A stretch of DNA of 64,000 nt from Chitinophaga sancti (GTDB lineage Bacteria; Bacteroidota; Bacteroidia; Chitinophagales; Chitinophagaceae): NCBI RefSeq assembly GCF_034087045.1, contig NZ_CP139247.1, positions 1,302,001-1,366,000 on the forward strand. Reading direction: 5' to 3'. The position numbers were made by a program, and so were the translations under genes. Shown here piece by piece: positions 35,538 to 44,024 of this stretch. Below the pieces are notes generated by a model. It saw only the letters and a program-made list of their open reading frames with translations, was not told the origin of the DNA and did not search any database. Each line of letters starts with the position of its first letter. The stretch's first letter is position 1.

Positions 35538-35570
35538 AAAGAGCCTGTATTTTTTTGATACAGGCTCTTT
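35538..35570 (-). terminator. Terminator after the rhomboid operon
   Basis: A 13-bp perfect stem (AAAGAGCCTGTAT with ATACAGGCTCTTT) lies 20 bp beyond the stop of the minus-strand rhomboid gene and before the next minus-strand gene. Confidence 0.85.
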
Positions 35571-35589
35571 TCATGTATTTATTTCCTGA

Positions 35590-36342
35590 TTAATTTTCTT
35601 TCGGATGGAAGAGGTGTGTGGCTTTGTACACCAGCTTATTAAAGCCGGCACCCCAGTCATTGCCTTTTTTCCACGCACTCATAAATAAGAAGCCTGTGAT
35701 TGCTCCGCCGATGAGTGTGGGCAGGGTAGTAAGGTCATGATGTGAAAACAGGTGTTCTGATATTGCCATGAGGATGTACAATACAGTTACTATCCACATT
35801 GGGATACCGCCGCCGCCGTTCAACTTTTGGAAGAACCGAACGTCAGGCGCCAGTAAAAGTGTTGCCACTGCCAGAGACATCACGGAGGCTGAAGAGCCAT
35901 AATAAGAGGCAAAGAATTGTGTAGGATGCCAGGCTGGTATGAACTGCATGCCCAGCATATAGAGGAGATTTCCCGCCATGCCGCCAAAAAGATATAACGG
36001 AAGGATAACACCAGGCCCTGCTTTGCGCTGCAATACAGAACCAAAAGCCCAGAGCCATACCATATTGCCAAATATCAGCCAAACGCTCTCATTAACAAAG
36101 AGGGAAGTAATAAATGTCCATGGTAAACGAGCCAGTCTGCTGAAACTGGCAGGCAATATCACATTATTCATTACATCCAGGTTGAACCGGATGGTTGAAT
36201 TGCCTTCAATATTATAAACTACTTGTGTAAAAAATAGCAGGATAAATACTGTCAGGTTCACCAGTAATAACTGGGTGACCATATTCTTTCCTTCTCCCAG
36301 GGAGAGGATTGGCATCGGTTCTCCTTTTTCGGCTACGTCCAT
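35590..36342 (-). CDS. Rhomboid-family membrane protein, probably protease-dead
   Basis: A 250-residue six-helix rhomboid. The Ser motif is present in variant form (YYGSSAS, Ser151 in the GxSx position). The last helix, which should carry AHxGG with the catalytic His, reads PTLIGGAITGFLF, so the His position is Leu210. The Ser-His dyad is therefore broken, as in iRhoms and other pseudoproteases. Residues 1-25 are cytosolic and the C-terminus ends in a basic tail. It lies 37 bp downstream of an intact rhomboid gene on the same strand, so the two may work together. The family call is firm; the loss of activity is inferred from residues. Confidence 0.85.
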   Translation of the reverse strand: MDVAEKGEPMPILSLGEGKNMVTQLLLVNLTVFILLFFTQVVYNIEGNSTIRFNLDVMNNVILPASFSRLARLPWTFITSLFVNESVWLIFGNMVWLWAFGSVLQRKAGPGVILPLYLFGGMAGNLLYMLGMQFIPAWHPTQFFASYYGSSASVMSLAVATLLLAPDVRFFQKLNGGGGIPMWIVTVLYILMAISEHLFSHHDLTTLPTLIGGAITGFLFMSAWKKGNDWGAGFNKLVYKATHLFHPKEN

Positions 36343-36379
36343 TGACCTAAAACTTTAGGGGCTAAAGGTACGATTCCAT

Positions 36380-37198
36380 TTAGTAAAAATGGCGCCGGTT
36401 CTTCCTGTTCCAGTTTCGGAGCAGCAGGTAGCTGAACAGTACACCACCCAGGTGGGCAAAATGCGCCACATTATCTCCGGCGGTGTTCCGGACACCGGAT
36501 ACGAGTTCCAGCAGGATCATGAAGGTAACGATGTACTTTGCCTTGATCGGAAACAGGAAGTAGAGGTACACCAGGCTGTTGGGGAACAGGTACCCGAAGG
36601 CGAAGAGCAATCCGAACACAGCGCCGGAAGCGCCCAGGGTTGCTGCATCGCGGTAGCCGATCTGGAATTCACGCAGGAATAATTTAGACATTTCTACCTT
36701 GGCAGGTGTATCAGGGAAGCTTAATTCCTGATTAATGGAATTGACCAGGTCGTAATGTGTGGTAAGGTTATGGAAGTTCGTAAAATTCGGATCAGCAAGG
36801 TAAGTATTGATCTCATGAGTGAGCCGCATATTTTCGTAAGTGATCACGCCCATATGGCAGAGGGCTGCACCCAATCCACAGATGAGATAGAACATCAGGA
36901 AGCGCTTAGGCCCCCAGAGGTTTTCGAGTGTAGCGCCAAACATCCACAGGGTGAACATATTGGAGAACAGGTGCTCGATAGAACCATGCATAAAAAGGTG
37001 AGTCAGTACCTGGTGCGGCTTGAACAGGGGCGAGCCCCAATAGTGGAGGGCAAAGAGGTCCGTCAGGAAATGATTCGATGATGGATTCTGAATCTCTCCC
37101 ATTGTATATTGTCCAAGAAATACCAAGCCATTGATGATCAATAGGTTTTTAATCACCAGCGGTAAAATGTCGAAACTGCGGGGCCTGAACTCACTCAT
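36380..37198 (-). CDS. Rhomboid family intramembrane serine protease
   Basis: A 272-residue rhomboid protease that cleaves substrates inside the membrane. Catalytic Ser191 lies in LGASGAVFGLLF and His249 in VAHFAHLGGVLF, an intact dyad. The early HLFMHGSIEHLFSNMFTLWMFG helix carries the conserved HxxxN pattern. An extra loop of about 60 residues after the third helix (THEINTYLADPNFTNFHNLT) is soluble and may contact substrates. Upstream of the inactive paralogue and 24 bp downstream of rlmD. Confidence 0.93.
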   Translation of the reverse strand: MSEFRPRSFDILPLVIKNLLIINGLVFLGQYTMGEIQNPSSNHFLTDLFALHYWGSPLFKPHQVLTHLFMHGSIEHLFSNMFTLWMFGATLENLWGPKRFLMFYLICGLGAALCHMGVITYENMRLTHEINTYLADPNFTNFHNLTTHYDLVNSINQELSFPDTPAKVEMSKLFLREFQIGYRDAATLGASGAVFGLLFAFGYLFPNSLVYLYFLFPIKAKYIVTFMILLELVSGVRNTAGDNVAHFAHLGGVLFSYLLLRNWNRKNRRHFY

Positions 37199-37222
37199 TA
37201 TGATTTCCGATTCTGATTATTA

Positions 37223-38629
37223 CTAATACCTTTTTTCTAACAATACCACGTTCTCAATATGGTGTGTATGTGGGAACATGTCTACAGGCTGGATTTTCTT
37301 CACAGCATATAACTGATCCAGCAGCGCCAGGTCTCTGGCCTGGGTAGCCGGGTTACAGCTTACATACACGATACGGGGTGCTGCAATTTCGAGTAGTTTG
37401 TTCACTAGTTTTTCGTGCATACCAGCCCGAGGAGGGTCGGTGATGATCACATCTGGTTGCCCATGTTGGGCAAAGAATGCATCGTTACAAATGTCTACTA
37501 CGTCGCCAGCGAAGAATGTTGCATTGTTTACGCCATTGCGGGCTGCATTTTCTTTTGCATCGTCTATCGCTTCTTTAATCAGTTCAATCCCCACTACTTT
37601 TCCTGCCTGTCTGGATACAAAAATACCAATACTGCCTGTTCCACAATATAAGTCATAAACAATTTCTGTTCCTGTTAATCCGGCAAATTCTCTTGTTACC
37701 TGGTAAAGGACTTCTCCCTGGTAAGTATTCGTCTGGAAAAAGGACTTAGGGCCAATTTTGAACGTAAAGTCTTCCAGTTTTTCTTCTGCATATCCTTTTC
37801 CGAAGTACACTTTAGGCTCCAGGTCAAAGATGCTGTCGTTCAACTTGGGGTTGATCGTATACAGCAGGGTGGTAATACCGGGTACGGTCGCCAGCAGATG
37901 GTCCAGCAGGGCTTCGCGGTCTTTCTTGTTTTCGTGTTGGATAACAAGGTTGACCATGACTTCGCCTGTGGTTAAGATGCGCACCACCAGGTTGCGCAGC
38001 CAGCCTACCTGGGCGCGGATATCGTAGAAAGACAGATCGTGTTCGAGTGCATAAGCCCTGACGGTATTGCGGATTGCGTTGACAGGTTCTGCTTCGAGGT
38101 AGCAGGTATTGATGTCAAGCACCTTGTCGAAGAGCTTGGGTACGTGGAATCCGAGGGCATTCATCCGGGGAATGGTACCGTCTTCGGAAATTGCTTCGGA
38201 TGGCATCCAGGCTTTGTTGCTGAATGTGAATTCCAGTTTGTTGCGGTAATGTGTAACGTGTTTGGAGCCAAGGATGGGCTGCATTTCAGGAAGTTCCAGT
38301 TTTCCGATGCGGGTCAGGTTGTCGGTTACCTGTTGTTGCTTGTAGGAGAGCTGCTTATCATACGGGAGCATTTGCCACTTACAGCCGCCACAGGTGCCGA
38401 AGTGCTCACAAAAAGGAGTTACGCGGTCAGCTGCGTAGCTATGAAAGCGGATGGCGCGGCCTTCGGCCCAGTCTTTCTTGCTTTTGCCCAGGCGAACGTC
38501 TACAACATCGCCAGGGACTACGCCACCTTCAATGAAGATCACTTTGCCGTCAATGCGGGCCAGTGCTTTCCCTTCTGCTGCATATGCGGTCACGGGAACT
38601 TTTTCCAGAATTACGTTTTTTTTCCTCAC
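37223..38629 (-). CDS. rlmD: 23S rRNA (uracil-C5)-methyltransferase RlmD
   Basis: A 468-residue TrmA/RlmD-family enzyme that makes 5-methyluridine (position 1939 in E. coli 23S numbering). Order: TRAM-like N-terminal domain (1-65), iron-sulfur cysteines C74, C80 and C83 in FCEHFGTCGGCKW with a later fourth Cys, then the SAM domain with YDLYCGTGSIGIF, the TDPPRAGMHEK motif and the nucleophile Cys in VSCNPATQARDL. The only start is GTG at 38629, which lies just 5 bp from a perfect -7 box, so the mRNA may have almost no leader. RlmCD-type dual specificity is possible. Confidence 0.92.
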   Translation of the reverse strand: MRKKNVILEKVPVTAYAAEGKALARIDGKVIFIEGGVVPGDVVDVRLGKSKKDWAEGRAIRFHSYAADRVTPFCEHFGTCGGCKWQMLPYDKQLSYKQQQVTDNLTRIGKLELPEMQPILGSKHVTHYRNKLEFTFSNKAWMPSEAISEDGTIPRMNALGFHVPKLFDKVLDINTCYLEAEPVNAIRNTVRAYALEHDLSFYDIRAQVGWLRNLVVRILTTGEVMVNLVIQHENKKDREALLDHLLATVPGITTLLYTINPKLNDSIFDLEPKVYFGKGYAEEKLEDFTFKIGPKSFFQTNTYQGEVLYQVTREFAGLTGTEIVYDLYCGTGSIGIFVSRQAGKVVGIELIKEAIDDAKENAARNGVNNATFFAGDVVDICNDAFFAQHGQPDVIITDPPRAGMHEKLVNKLLEIAAPRIVYVSCNPATQARDLALLDQLYAVKKIQPVDMFPHTHHIENVVLLEKRY

Positions 38630-38634
38630 GGGTG

Positions 38635-38642
38635 CAAAGGTA
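38635..38642 (-). promoter_or_regulatory. -7 promoter box of rlmD, almost on the start codon
   Basis: Reads TACCTTTG on the minus strand, a full match to TAnnTTTG, with only five bases between it and the GTG start. Transcription would begin at or next to the start codon. Confidence 0.5.
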
Positions 38643-38730
38643 GGATTTTCAAAGAGTAATGTAGGCGTGCAGGGGAGTCGTATTTTTCAAATTCCTAATT
38701 CTTGGTTACATTTACATCAACCGATGTCCT

Positions 38731-40140
38731 ATGCATAAACTTATGATAATACTGGTGTTTGTATGCTCTGCAATTCAGCTACAGGCCCAGAATGGCTACA
38801 AGATCACAGTACAGCTGAAACAGTACAAAGGAGGTATGATGTACCTGGCCCAGTATATGGGTAAAAAGACATATATGGCAGATTCCGCCATGCTGAATGA
38901 CCAGGGTGTAGCAGTGCTACAGGGAAAAGAGGCCTTACCCGGTGGTATTTATCTTGTAGTGTTCCCCGGTAAAACACGGTATTTTGAAATGTTGCTGGAC
39001 AGCAAACAGGAAAACTTCTCCGTTTCAGCAGATACTTCAGACCTGATCAATAAGACAATTTATAAGAACTCACCGGAGAATGAACTTTTCGTGGATTACA
39101 ATAAATTCCTGTCCAAAGATGTGGCATCCCTGAACAAGGAAGCACAGACCCTGCTGGCAAAACATACAGCAGCAGACACTGCCAGTGCCAGACAGTTACA
39201 GACAGAGTTGGGCAAAAAGCTGCAGGCCTACAGGAACAATGTGATGACCAATCATCCCCAAAGCCTGTTGACCAGCATTTTCAAAATGATGAAAGATCCG
39301 GAAGTGCCACCAAAGCCAGCGGATGCCGATTCTACCTTTGGCTACCGCTACTATAGAAGCCACTACTGGGACAATACCAACCTCAGTGACGGGCGTCTGG
39401 CCCGTACACCTGTACTGGAAGATAAACTGAACAGGTATTTTACCCAATTGGTTCCAATGGATCCTGATTCTATCAATGTTGCGGCAGATGAACTTATTGA
39501 AAAGACACGTAAGGATAAAGAGAACTTCAAGTTTGTAGTGTGGTGGCTGACATCTACTTACGAGTCATCTCCTTACATGGGAATGGATGCCGTATTCGTG
39601 CACCTGGTAGAAAAGTATTATGTAGCAGGTGATGCTTACTGGCTGAATGATGAACAACTGAATAAGATCATTTCCCGTGCATACTCCATAGCACCTAATC
39701 TGATTGGTCAACAGGCACCGCCACTGGAAGTAAAGGATAGTGCCATGAAACCTATTTCGCTGTATACCACCAAAGGTAAATTTACAGTGCTTGTATTCTG
39801 GGATCCTACCTGTGGACACTGTAAGATAGAAGTACCCAGGCTGGATTCTGCCTATAACGCGAGCTGGAAAAATAAAGGTGTAACCATGATTGGATTCAAG
39901 ACAGAAGGTACCAAAGAGCAGTGGGAACAATTCATTCATGACAATCATCTGAAAGGATGGATCCATGCATGGGATCCTGATGCACAGTCTAACTATAGAC
40001 GCCTATACGACGTATATAGTACACCGGTAGTATATCTACTGGATGAGAAGAAGAAGATTGTAGCGAAGAGACTGGGTGTGGAGCAGTTGAATGAATTTAT
40101 CGAGCGATCAGATAATAAAGGCAAAACAGCGAAGAAATAA
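38731..40140 (+). CDS. TlpA-like thiol-disulfide oxidoreductase with DUF4369/DUF5106-type N-terminus
   Basis: A 469-residue secreted protein. Signal peptide MHKLMIILVFVCSAIQLQAQ, then a beta-rich DUF4369-like domain (about 22-110), a helical DUF5106-like middle (about 110-320) and a thioredoxin domain (about 330-460) with FWDPTCGHCK, Cys361 and Cys364. The cis-Pro region is YSTPVVYLLDE. Such Bacteroidota proteins are periplasmic disulfide reductants, often tied to cytochrome c maturation or respiration. The C-terminus is a lysine-rich tail. Single gene with its own terminator. Confidence 0.9.
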   Translation: MHKLMIILVFVCSAIQLQAQNGYKITVQLKQYKGGMMYLAQYMGKKTYMADSAMLNDQGVAVLQGKEALPGGIYLVVFPGKTRYFEMLLDSKQENFSVSADTSDLINKTIYKNSPENELFVDYNKFLSKDVASLNKEAQTLLAKHTAADTASARQLQTELGKKLQAYRNNVMTNHPQSLLTSIFKMMKDPEVPPKPADADSTFGYRYYRSHYWDNTNLSDGRLARTPVLEDKLNRYFTQLVPMDPDSINVAADELIEKTRKDKENFKFVVWWLTSTYESSPYMGMDAVFVHLVEKYYVAGDAYWLNDEQLNKIISRAYSIAPNLIGQQAPPLEVKDSAMKPISLYTTKGKFTVLVFWDPTCGHCKIEVPRLDSAYNASWKNKGVTMIGFKTEGTKEQWEQFIHDNHLKGWIHAWDPDAQSNYRRLYDVYSTPVVYLLDEKKKIVAKRLGVEQLNEFIERSDNKGKTAKK

Positions 40141-40213
40141 TCCACGACTGTGTAATGGAGCGTACAGGTTGTACACACATCAATCACATGTGTAGTAATT
40201 ATAGATAATTCAT

Positions 40214-40246
40214 CCCGTGTATCACAGATACACGGGATTTTTTTTG
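40214..40246 (+). terminator. Terminator of the TlpA-like gene
   Basis: A 10-bp perfect stem (CCCGTGTATC with GATACACGGG) and a 3-base loop, then A and nine T. Confidence 0.92.
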
Positions 40247-40322
40247 AGTACACAAAAATGTGAGTAAATATTAAATGACTATATAATTAATGTTGTAATC
40301 CTTTTATTATCAGTTGCATGCG

Positions 40323-40353
40323 TTTGCTGTATTATGATTTGGCATAGTCTTTG
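40323..40353 (+). promoter_or_regulatory. Possible promoter of the first outer-membrane barrel gene
   Basis: TTTG (40323-40326), 18 bp, then TAGTCTTTG (40345-40353), which is the -7 box with one extra base. The ATG follows 33 bp later. Confidence 0.4.
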
Positions 40354-40386
40354 GCAATTCATAGTCGTAATAAAACTTTCTAGGTT

Positions 40387-41079
40387 ATGACAAAGAAGAT
40401 GATCCTTTCGTTTGCAGCCCTTGCAATTTTTTCAATGAGCGCGATGGCGCAGGTACGTGTGGGTGTAAAAGGTGGCTGGAACCTTTCAACCATTACAGTT
40501 GACAACAGTGGTAGTGTAGATAAAGACAAATCACTGTCTGGCTTTAATATCGGTGTAATTGCAGATATGCCATTAGTACCAAGAATCTTATCCTTCCAGC
40601 CGGGTGTGTTCTACACTACCAAGGGTTCTAAACTGAAATCCGGAGATGAAAATGATGCCGTGCATTACAAGTTTACAACCAATCCATCCTACATCGAAGT
40701 TCCGCTGAACTTCATTGGTAAATTACCAGTAGGTCCGAGCGCAAGTCTCTTTGCGGGGGTAGGTCCATACTTTGCATTTGGCGTAGCTGGTAAGAACAAA
40801 ACTTACACAACTGTAGGAGGTACAACAACGACTACTGAATCCAATATCAAGTGGGATGATGATACCCCATTCAACAATGATGATCCAAACCAGGGTTATA
40901 ATAAGTTGAAACGCTTTGACTGGGGTGGTAACGTACAGGTAGGTGCAGAGATCAGCAATTTCCTGATTTCAGCACAGTACGGAGTAGGTTTCGCCAAGAT
41001 CAATTCCGGTGGAAATGACAGTAACAACGACAAGAACAAAAACCGTGTGTTTAGCCTTAGTGTGGGTTACTTGTTCTAA
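40387..41079 (+). CDS. PorT-type outer-membrane beta-barrel protein (1 of 3)
   Basis: A 230-residue porin-family protein with signal peptide MTKKMILSFAALAIFSMSAMAQ. The mature sequence alternates polar and non-polar residues in about eight strands (VRVGVKGGWNLSTITV, SYIEVPLNFIGKLPV, SASLFAGVGPYFAFGVAG, FDWGGNVQVGAEI) and ends in the aromatic terminal strand FSLSVGYLF, typical of outer-membrane insertion. No pore size or ligand can be inferred. First of three consecutive paralogues that share the YLEVPxNF-like and GxGPYxAYG motifs. Confidence 0.88.
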   Translation: MTKKMILSFAALAIFSMSAMAQVRVGVKGGWNLSTITVDNSGSVDKDKSLSGFNIGVIADMPLVPRILSFQPGVFYTTKGSKLKSGDENDAVHYKFTTNPSYIEVPLNFIGKLPVGPSASLFAGVGPYFAFGVAGKNKTYTTVGGTTTTTESNIKWDDDTPFNNDDPNQGYNKLKRFDWGGNVQVGAEISNFLISAQYGVGFAKINSGGNDSNNDKNKNRVFSLSVGYLF

Positions 41080-41196
41080 TCAACAATCTTGAACAAAGGG
41101 GCGTAAACAGGCAACGTCTGTAATTAAAACAACAGCTATGAACATGTATAGCATCCGACCACGCCTGTAGGATGCTATACTGATAAATTTACCTAT

Positions 41197-41805
41197 ATGA
41201 AAAAAGTACTTTTAGCGGCCGCCGGGCTTCTGATTGCATGTGTATCTTTTGGGCAGACAAAATGGGGGATCGTTGCAGGACCTCAGTTCTCCAGTTATAC
41301 GACCAAGGCTGATAATGATAGCAAAAAAACCAGTGACCTGTTTACAAATGTCAGGGCTGGTATTACTGTAGACATACCACTGGCAGAGGAATTTTATATC
41401 GGAACCGGTCTGCTTTACTCCGGCAAGGGTGGAAAGGATGACGGTGTTAAAACCAACTTATCTTATTTACAAGTGCCGGTAAATTTCCTCTTTAAACCTG
41501 AAGTAGGTACAGGAAAGCTGAACCTAGGTGTAGGCCCTTACCTTGCATACGGAGTAGCAGGCAACCATAAAACTACGGTTGGTAATGCAGATATATCTGT
41601 AAAAGCATTTGATGATGAAGCAGGAGTAACCAGGTTGAAAAGGTTTGATGCAGGTCTGGGTATCGTAGCAGGTTATGAACTGCCAGTAGGCTTGTACCTG
41701 GGTCTGAATGCAGACTTAGGTCTCATAAATACATATGACAATACAGACAATGGCCGAAGCTGGCATAATACCTCCTTCGGTGTTTCAGTAGGGTATAAAT
41801 TTTAA
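41197..41805 (+). CDS. PorT-type outer-membrane beta-barrel protein (2 of 3)
   Basis: A 202-residue paralogue of the neighbours. Signal peptide MKKVLLAAAGLLIACVSFGQ; barrel strands include WGIVAGPQFSSYTTK, LSYLQVPVNFLFKPE, LNLGVGPYLAYGVAG, LKRFDAGLGIVAGYEL and the last strand FGVSVGYKF. It is the shortest of the three, with a shorter loop after the GVGPY strand. Spaced 117 bp from the first copy. A TATAG-type imperfect repeat near 41145-41180 (GTATAGCATCC with GGATGCTATAC) forms a hairpin in its leader. Confidence 0.87.
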   Translation: MKKVLLAAAGLLIACVSFGQTKWGIVAGPQFSSYTTKADNDSKKTSDLFTNVRAGITVDIPLAEEFYIGTGLLYSGKGGKDDGVKTNLSYLQVPVNFLFKPEVGTGKLNLGVGPYLAYGVAGNHKTTVGNADISVKAFDDEAGVTRLKRFDAGLGIVAGYELPVGLYLGLNADLGLINTYDNTDNGRSWHNTSFGVSVGYKF

Positions 41806-41824
41806 TGGCAAGCAATATTATATG

Positions 41825-41864
41825 CAGGGCTGATCTCCTTTTCAGGGGATCAGCCCTGTTCCTT
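41825..41864 (+). terminator. Terminator of barrel gene 2
   Basis: A 14-bp stem with one G-U pair (CAGGGCTGATCTCC with GGGGATCAGCCCTG) followed by a T-rich stretch. Confidence 0.8.
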
Positions 41865-41932
41865 TGTTAACGAGCTATTAATACCCTAAATTCCCACTTA
41901 TTTCCTACCTTAGTTTTATCATAAACCCCTAT

Positions 41933-42628
41933 ATGTTTGAGCAATCCATTACGCGTACTTTTATATTACTTCTATTGTGCATTTTTTTATCACCTTTCCA
42001 ATTGAAGGCACAGGTTAGTTTTGGTCTGAATGTGGGTGTCAATCAATCCTGGATGCAGTTCAGGGATCCCGCCGGTCATTCTGCCGAAGAGAATAAACCG
42101 CTCACAAGATTTAATGCTGATCTGTTGGTAACAGTACCGCTGATAAACGGGTTGTATGTAGAGCCAGCTATCCGGTATATTACAAAAGGCGCCAACCTGA
42201 CTGCCGGTGGAGATGGAGAATACACCCGCAGGCTGGAAGTGCATTACCTGGAAATACCCGTCAATTTTACATATAAAATACCTGCATCATTTGGCCGGCT
42301 TACGATTGGGGCAGGGCCATACACTGCTTATGGTTTAAATGGGAATAACCGGATCCAGGTATATAATGCAGGAAATGTAGTAAGCACCACCGATTATAGT
42401 GTTGCCTTCAGCGGCAGCGGGAATAAAGGTATTTATCCCGGCACGCGGCTGAATCGCTGGGATGTGGGGGCGCAGGTCTCGGCAGGTGTTGAGTTTAATA
42501 ACCTGCTGATAGTTGGGGTGCACTATAGTAGGGGAATCCGTAACCTGGACCTGTCCGGCAACAGTACGATCCGCAATAATAGTGTAGGGGTGAGCCTTGG
42601 AATTTTGTTGAGCAGAGAAGATTATTAA
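41933..42628 (+). CDS. PorT-type outer-membrane beta-barrel protein (3 of 3)
   Basis: A 231-residue paralogue. Signal peptide MFEQSITRTFILLLLCIFLSPFQLKAQ; strands include VSFGLNVGVNQSWMQF, LEVHYLEIPVNFTYKI, RLTIGAGPYTAYGLNG, RWDVGAQVSAGVEFNN and NSVGVSLGILLSRE. The C-terminus is unlike the other two: it ends SREDY rather than in a terminal aromatic, which could weaken recognition by the BAM complex. The divergence suggests an older duplication. Confidence 0.86.
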   Translation: MFEQSITRTFILLLLCIFLSPFQLKAQVSFGLNVGVNQSWMQFRDPAGHSAEENKPLTRFNADLLVTVPLINGLYVEPAIRYITKGANLTAGGDGEYTRRLEVHYLEIPVNFTYKIPASFGRLTIGAGPYTAYGLNGNNRIQVYNAGNVVSTTDYSVAFSGSGNKGIYPGTRLNRWDVGAQVSAGVEFNNLLIVGVHYSRGIRNLDLSGNSTIRNNSVGVSLGILLSREDY

Positions 42629-42657
42629 CGGCCATAATTATACATGCGAATAAATGC

Positions 42658-42690
42658 AAAAGGTGTATCCGGACAGGGTGCACCTTTTTT
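42658..42690 (+). terminator. Terminator of barrel gene 3
   Basis: AAAAGGTG pairs with CACCTTTT, extended inwards by several weaker pairs, and a T-run follows. Confidence 0.75.
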
Positions 42691-42881
42691 TTATGGGAAG
42701 TAGGGGTATGGGCAGTGACCCGCGTCTTACTTGTAAACTATTTTGACATAGGATAAAACAAAAAGTGTGACAGTTATTCGGACATGCCAGTACGTTTCCA
42801 CGTAATGGCATTTTTATTTTAAAATAAAAACCCGCTTTTACCTCAGGCAAAAGCGGATTGATGGTATAAGCGAAAGCCGGG

Positions 42882-43835
42882 TTATACTACGGCATCTACT
42901 ACTTTTCTGATCACTTCTGGTTTACCCAGGGTGTAATAGTGTAACACCGGTGCACCAAATTCTTTCAGTTCTTTAGACTGCTGGATCAGCCACTCGGTAC
43001 CAACCAGTTCTACATCCTTGTCAGTCTTACATTTCAGGATTTCGTTGGCCAGATCATTCGGGATATCTACATGGAACGCCCTTGGCAGTACTGTTAACTG
43101 TTTGCGAGTGGTCATTGGTTTCAATCCTGGAATAATGGGAACAGTGATGCCCATTTCTCTGCATTTTTTGACAAAGTCGAAATATTTCTGGTTGTCAAAA
43201 AACATCTGGGTAATGATATAATCGGCACCATTTTCTACTTTCCGCTTCAGGTAGTTCATATCTGTAGCCAGGTTGGGTGCTTCGAAGTGTTTTTCCGGAT
43301 AGCCGGCTACGCCGATACAGAATTTAGTTTTCACCCCACCCTGCAGGTCTTCTTCCAGGTACATACCATTGTTCATGTTCACTACCTGGTGCAGTAGTTC
43401 TTCTGCATAGCGGTGTCCATGCGGTTCTGGTTCGAAGGCCGGCTCGTTTTTTGGGGCATCACCACGGAGTACGAGCACATTGTCTACACCGAGGAAATTG
43501 AGGTCAATCAGGGCATTTTCTGTTTCTTCACGGCTAAAGCCACCACAGATCAGGTGAGGAACGGCATCTACATTATAATGGTTCATCACGGCAGCACAAA
43601 TAGCTACTGTGCCGGGTCTTTTGCGGATTTCTACTTTTTCAAAGGAACCATCCGACCGCTTTTTGAACATGTGCTCACTTCTATGATAGGTAACATTGAT
43701 AAATGCAGGTTTGAATGCCATCAGGGGGTCCAGATGATCGTAAATAGACTCTATGCTCTTCCCTTTGAGTGGGGGAAGGATCTCGAAAGAGATCAATGTA
43801 TCCTTTGCCTGTGCAATATGTTCAGTTACTTTCAT
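42882..43835 (-). CDS. metF: Methylenetetrahydrofolate reductase
   Basis: About 317 residues from the ATG at 43835 (MKVTEHIAQAKDTLISFEIL); the frame extends 21 residues upstream but that part overlaps the -7 box region. The TIM-barrel enzyme reduces 5,10-methylene-THF to 5-methyl-THF with FAD for methionine synthesis. Motifs: SFEILPPLKG, the PHLICGGFSREET stretch, NVLVLRGDAP (folate and flavin contact), GVAGYPEKH, and FIITQMFFDN-like DYIITQMFFDN. No SAM or cobalamin riboswitch was recognised upstream. Confidence 0.95.
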   Translation of the reverse strand: MKVTEHIAQAKDTLISFEILPPLKGKSIESIYDHLDPLMAFKPAFINVTYHRSEHMFKKRSDGSFEKVEIRKRPGTVAICAAVMNHYNVDAVPHLICGGFSREETENALIDLNFLGVDNVLVLRGDAPKNEPAFEPEPHGHRYAEELLHQVVNMNNGMYLEEDLQGGVKTKFCIGVAGYPEKHFEAPNLATDMNYLKRKVENGADYIITQMFFDNQKYFDFVKKCREMGITVPIIPGLKPMTTRKQLTVLPRAFHVDIPNDLANEILKCKTDKDVELVGTEWLIQQSKELKEFGAPVLHYYTLGKPEVIRKVVDAVV

Positions 43836-43868
43836 AGCAAGTGGGCTTATTAAAAATGTATAGCCGGA

Positions 43869-43876
43869 CAAAAATA
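43869..43876 (-). promoter_or_regulatory. -7 promoter box of metF
   Basis: Reads TATTTTTG on the minus strand, a full match to TAnnTTTG, 33 bp before the chosen metF ATG. Confidence 0.5.
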
Positions 43877-44002
43877 ATGCATCTCTTAGAATTATCATCT
43901 AATAATTCTCGAATAGTCCGAATATTTATGAACCTTTGTGCTTGATTCGTAGATAAAAGCACAGGCAATAAATGCCCGGCATGGAAAGCAGAAGTAAATG
44001 CT

Positions 44003-44010
44003 TATTTTTG
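44003..44010 (+). promoter_or_regulatory. -7 promoter box of the lptB operon
   Basis: TATTTTTG, a full match to TAnnTTTG, 14 bp before the lptB ATG. It supports the start at 44025 over the TTG or ATG further upstream, and implies a leader of about ten bases. A TGTGCTT/AAGCACA hairpin (43937-43963) lies upstream in the shared metF-lptB intergenic region. Confidence 0.55.
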
Positions 44011-44024
44011 CTAAGTTTCAACAT

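Noticed and set aside
43836..44000. A SAM or cobalamin riboswitch upstream of metF
   Set aside because: The region has small hairpins but none of the conserved core sequences of these riboswitches.
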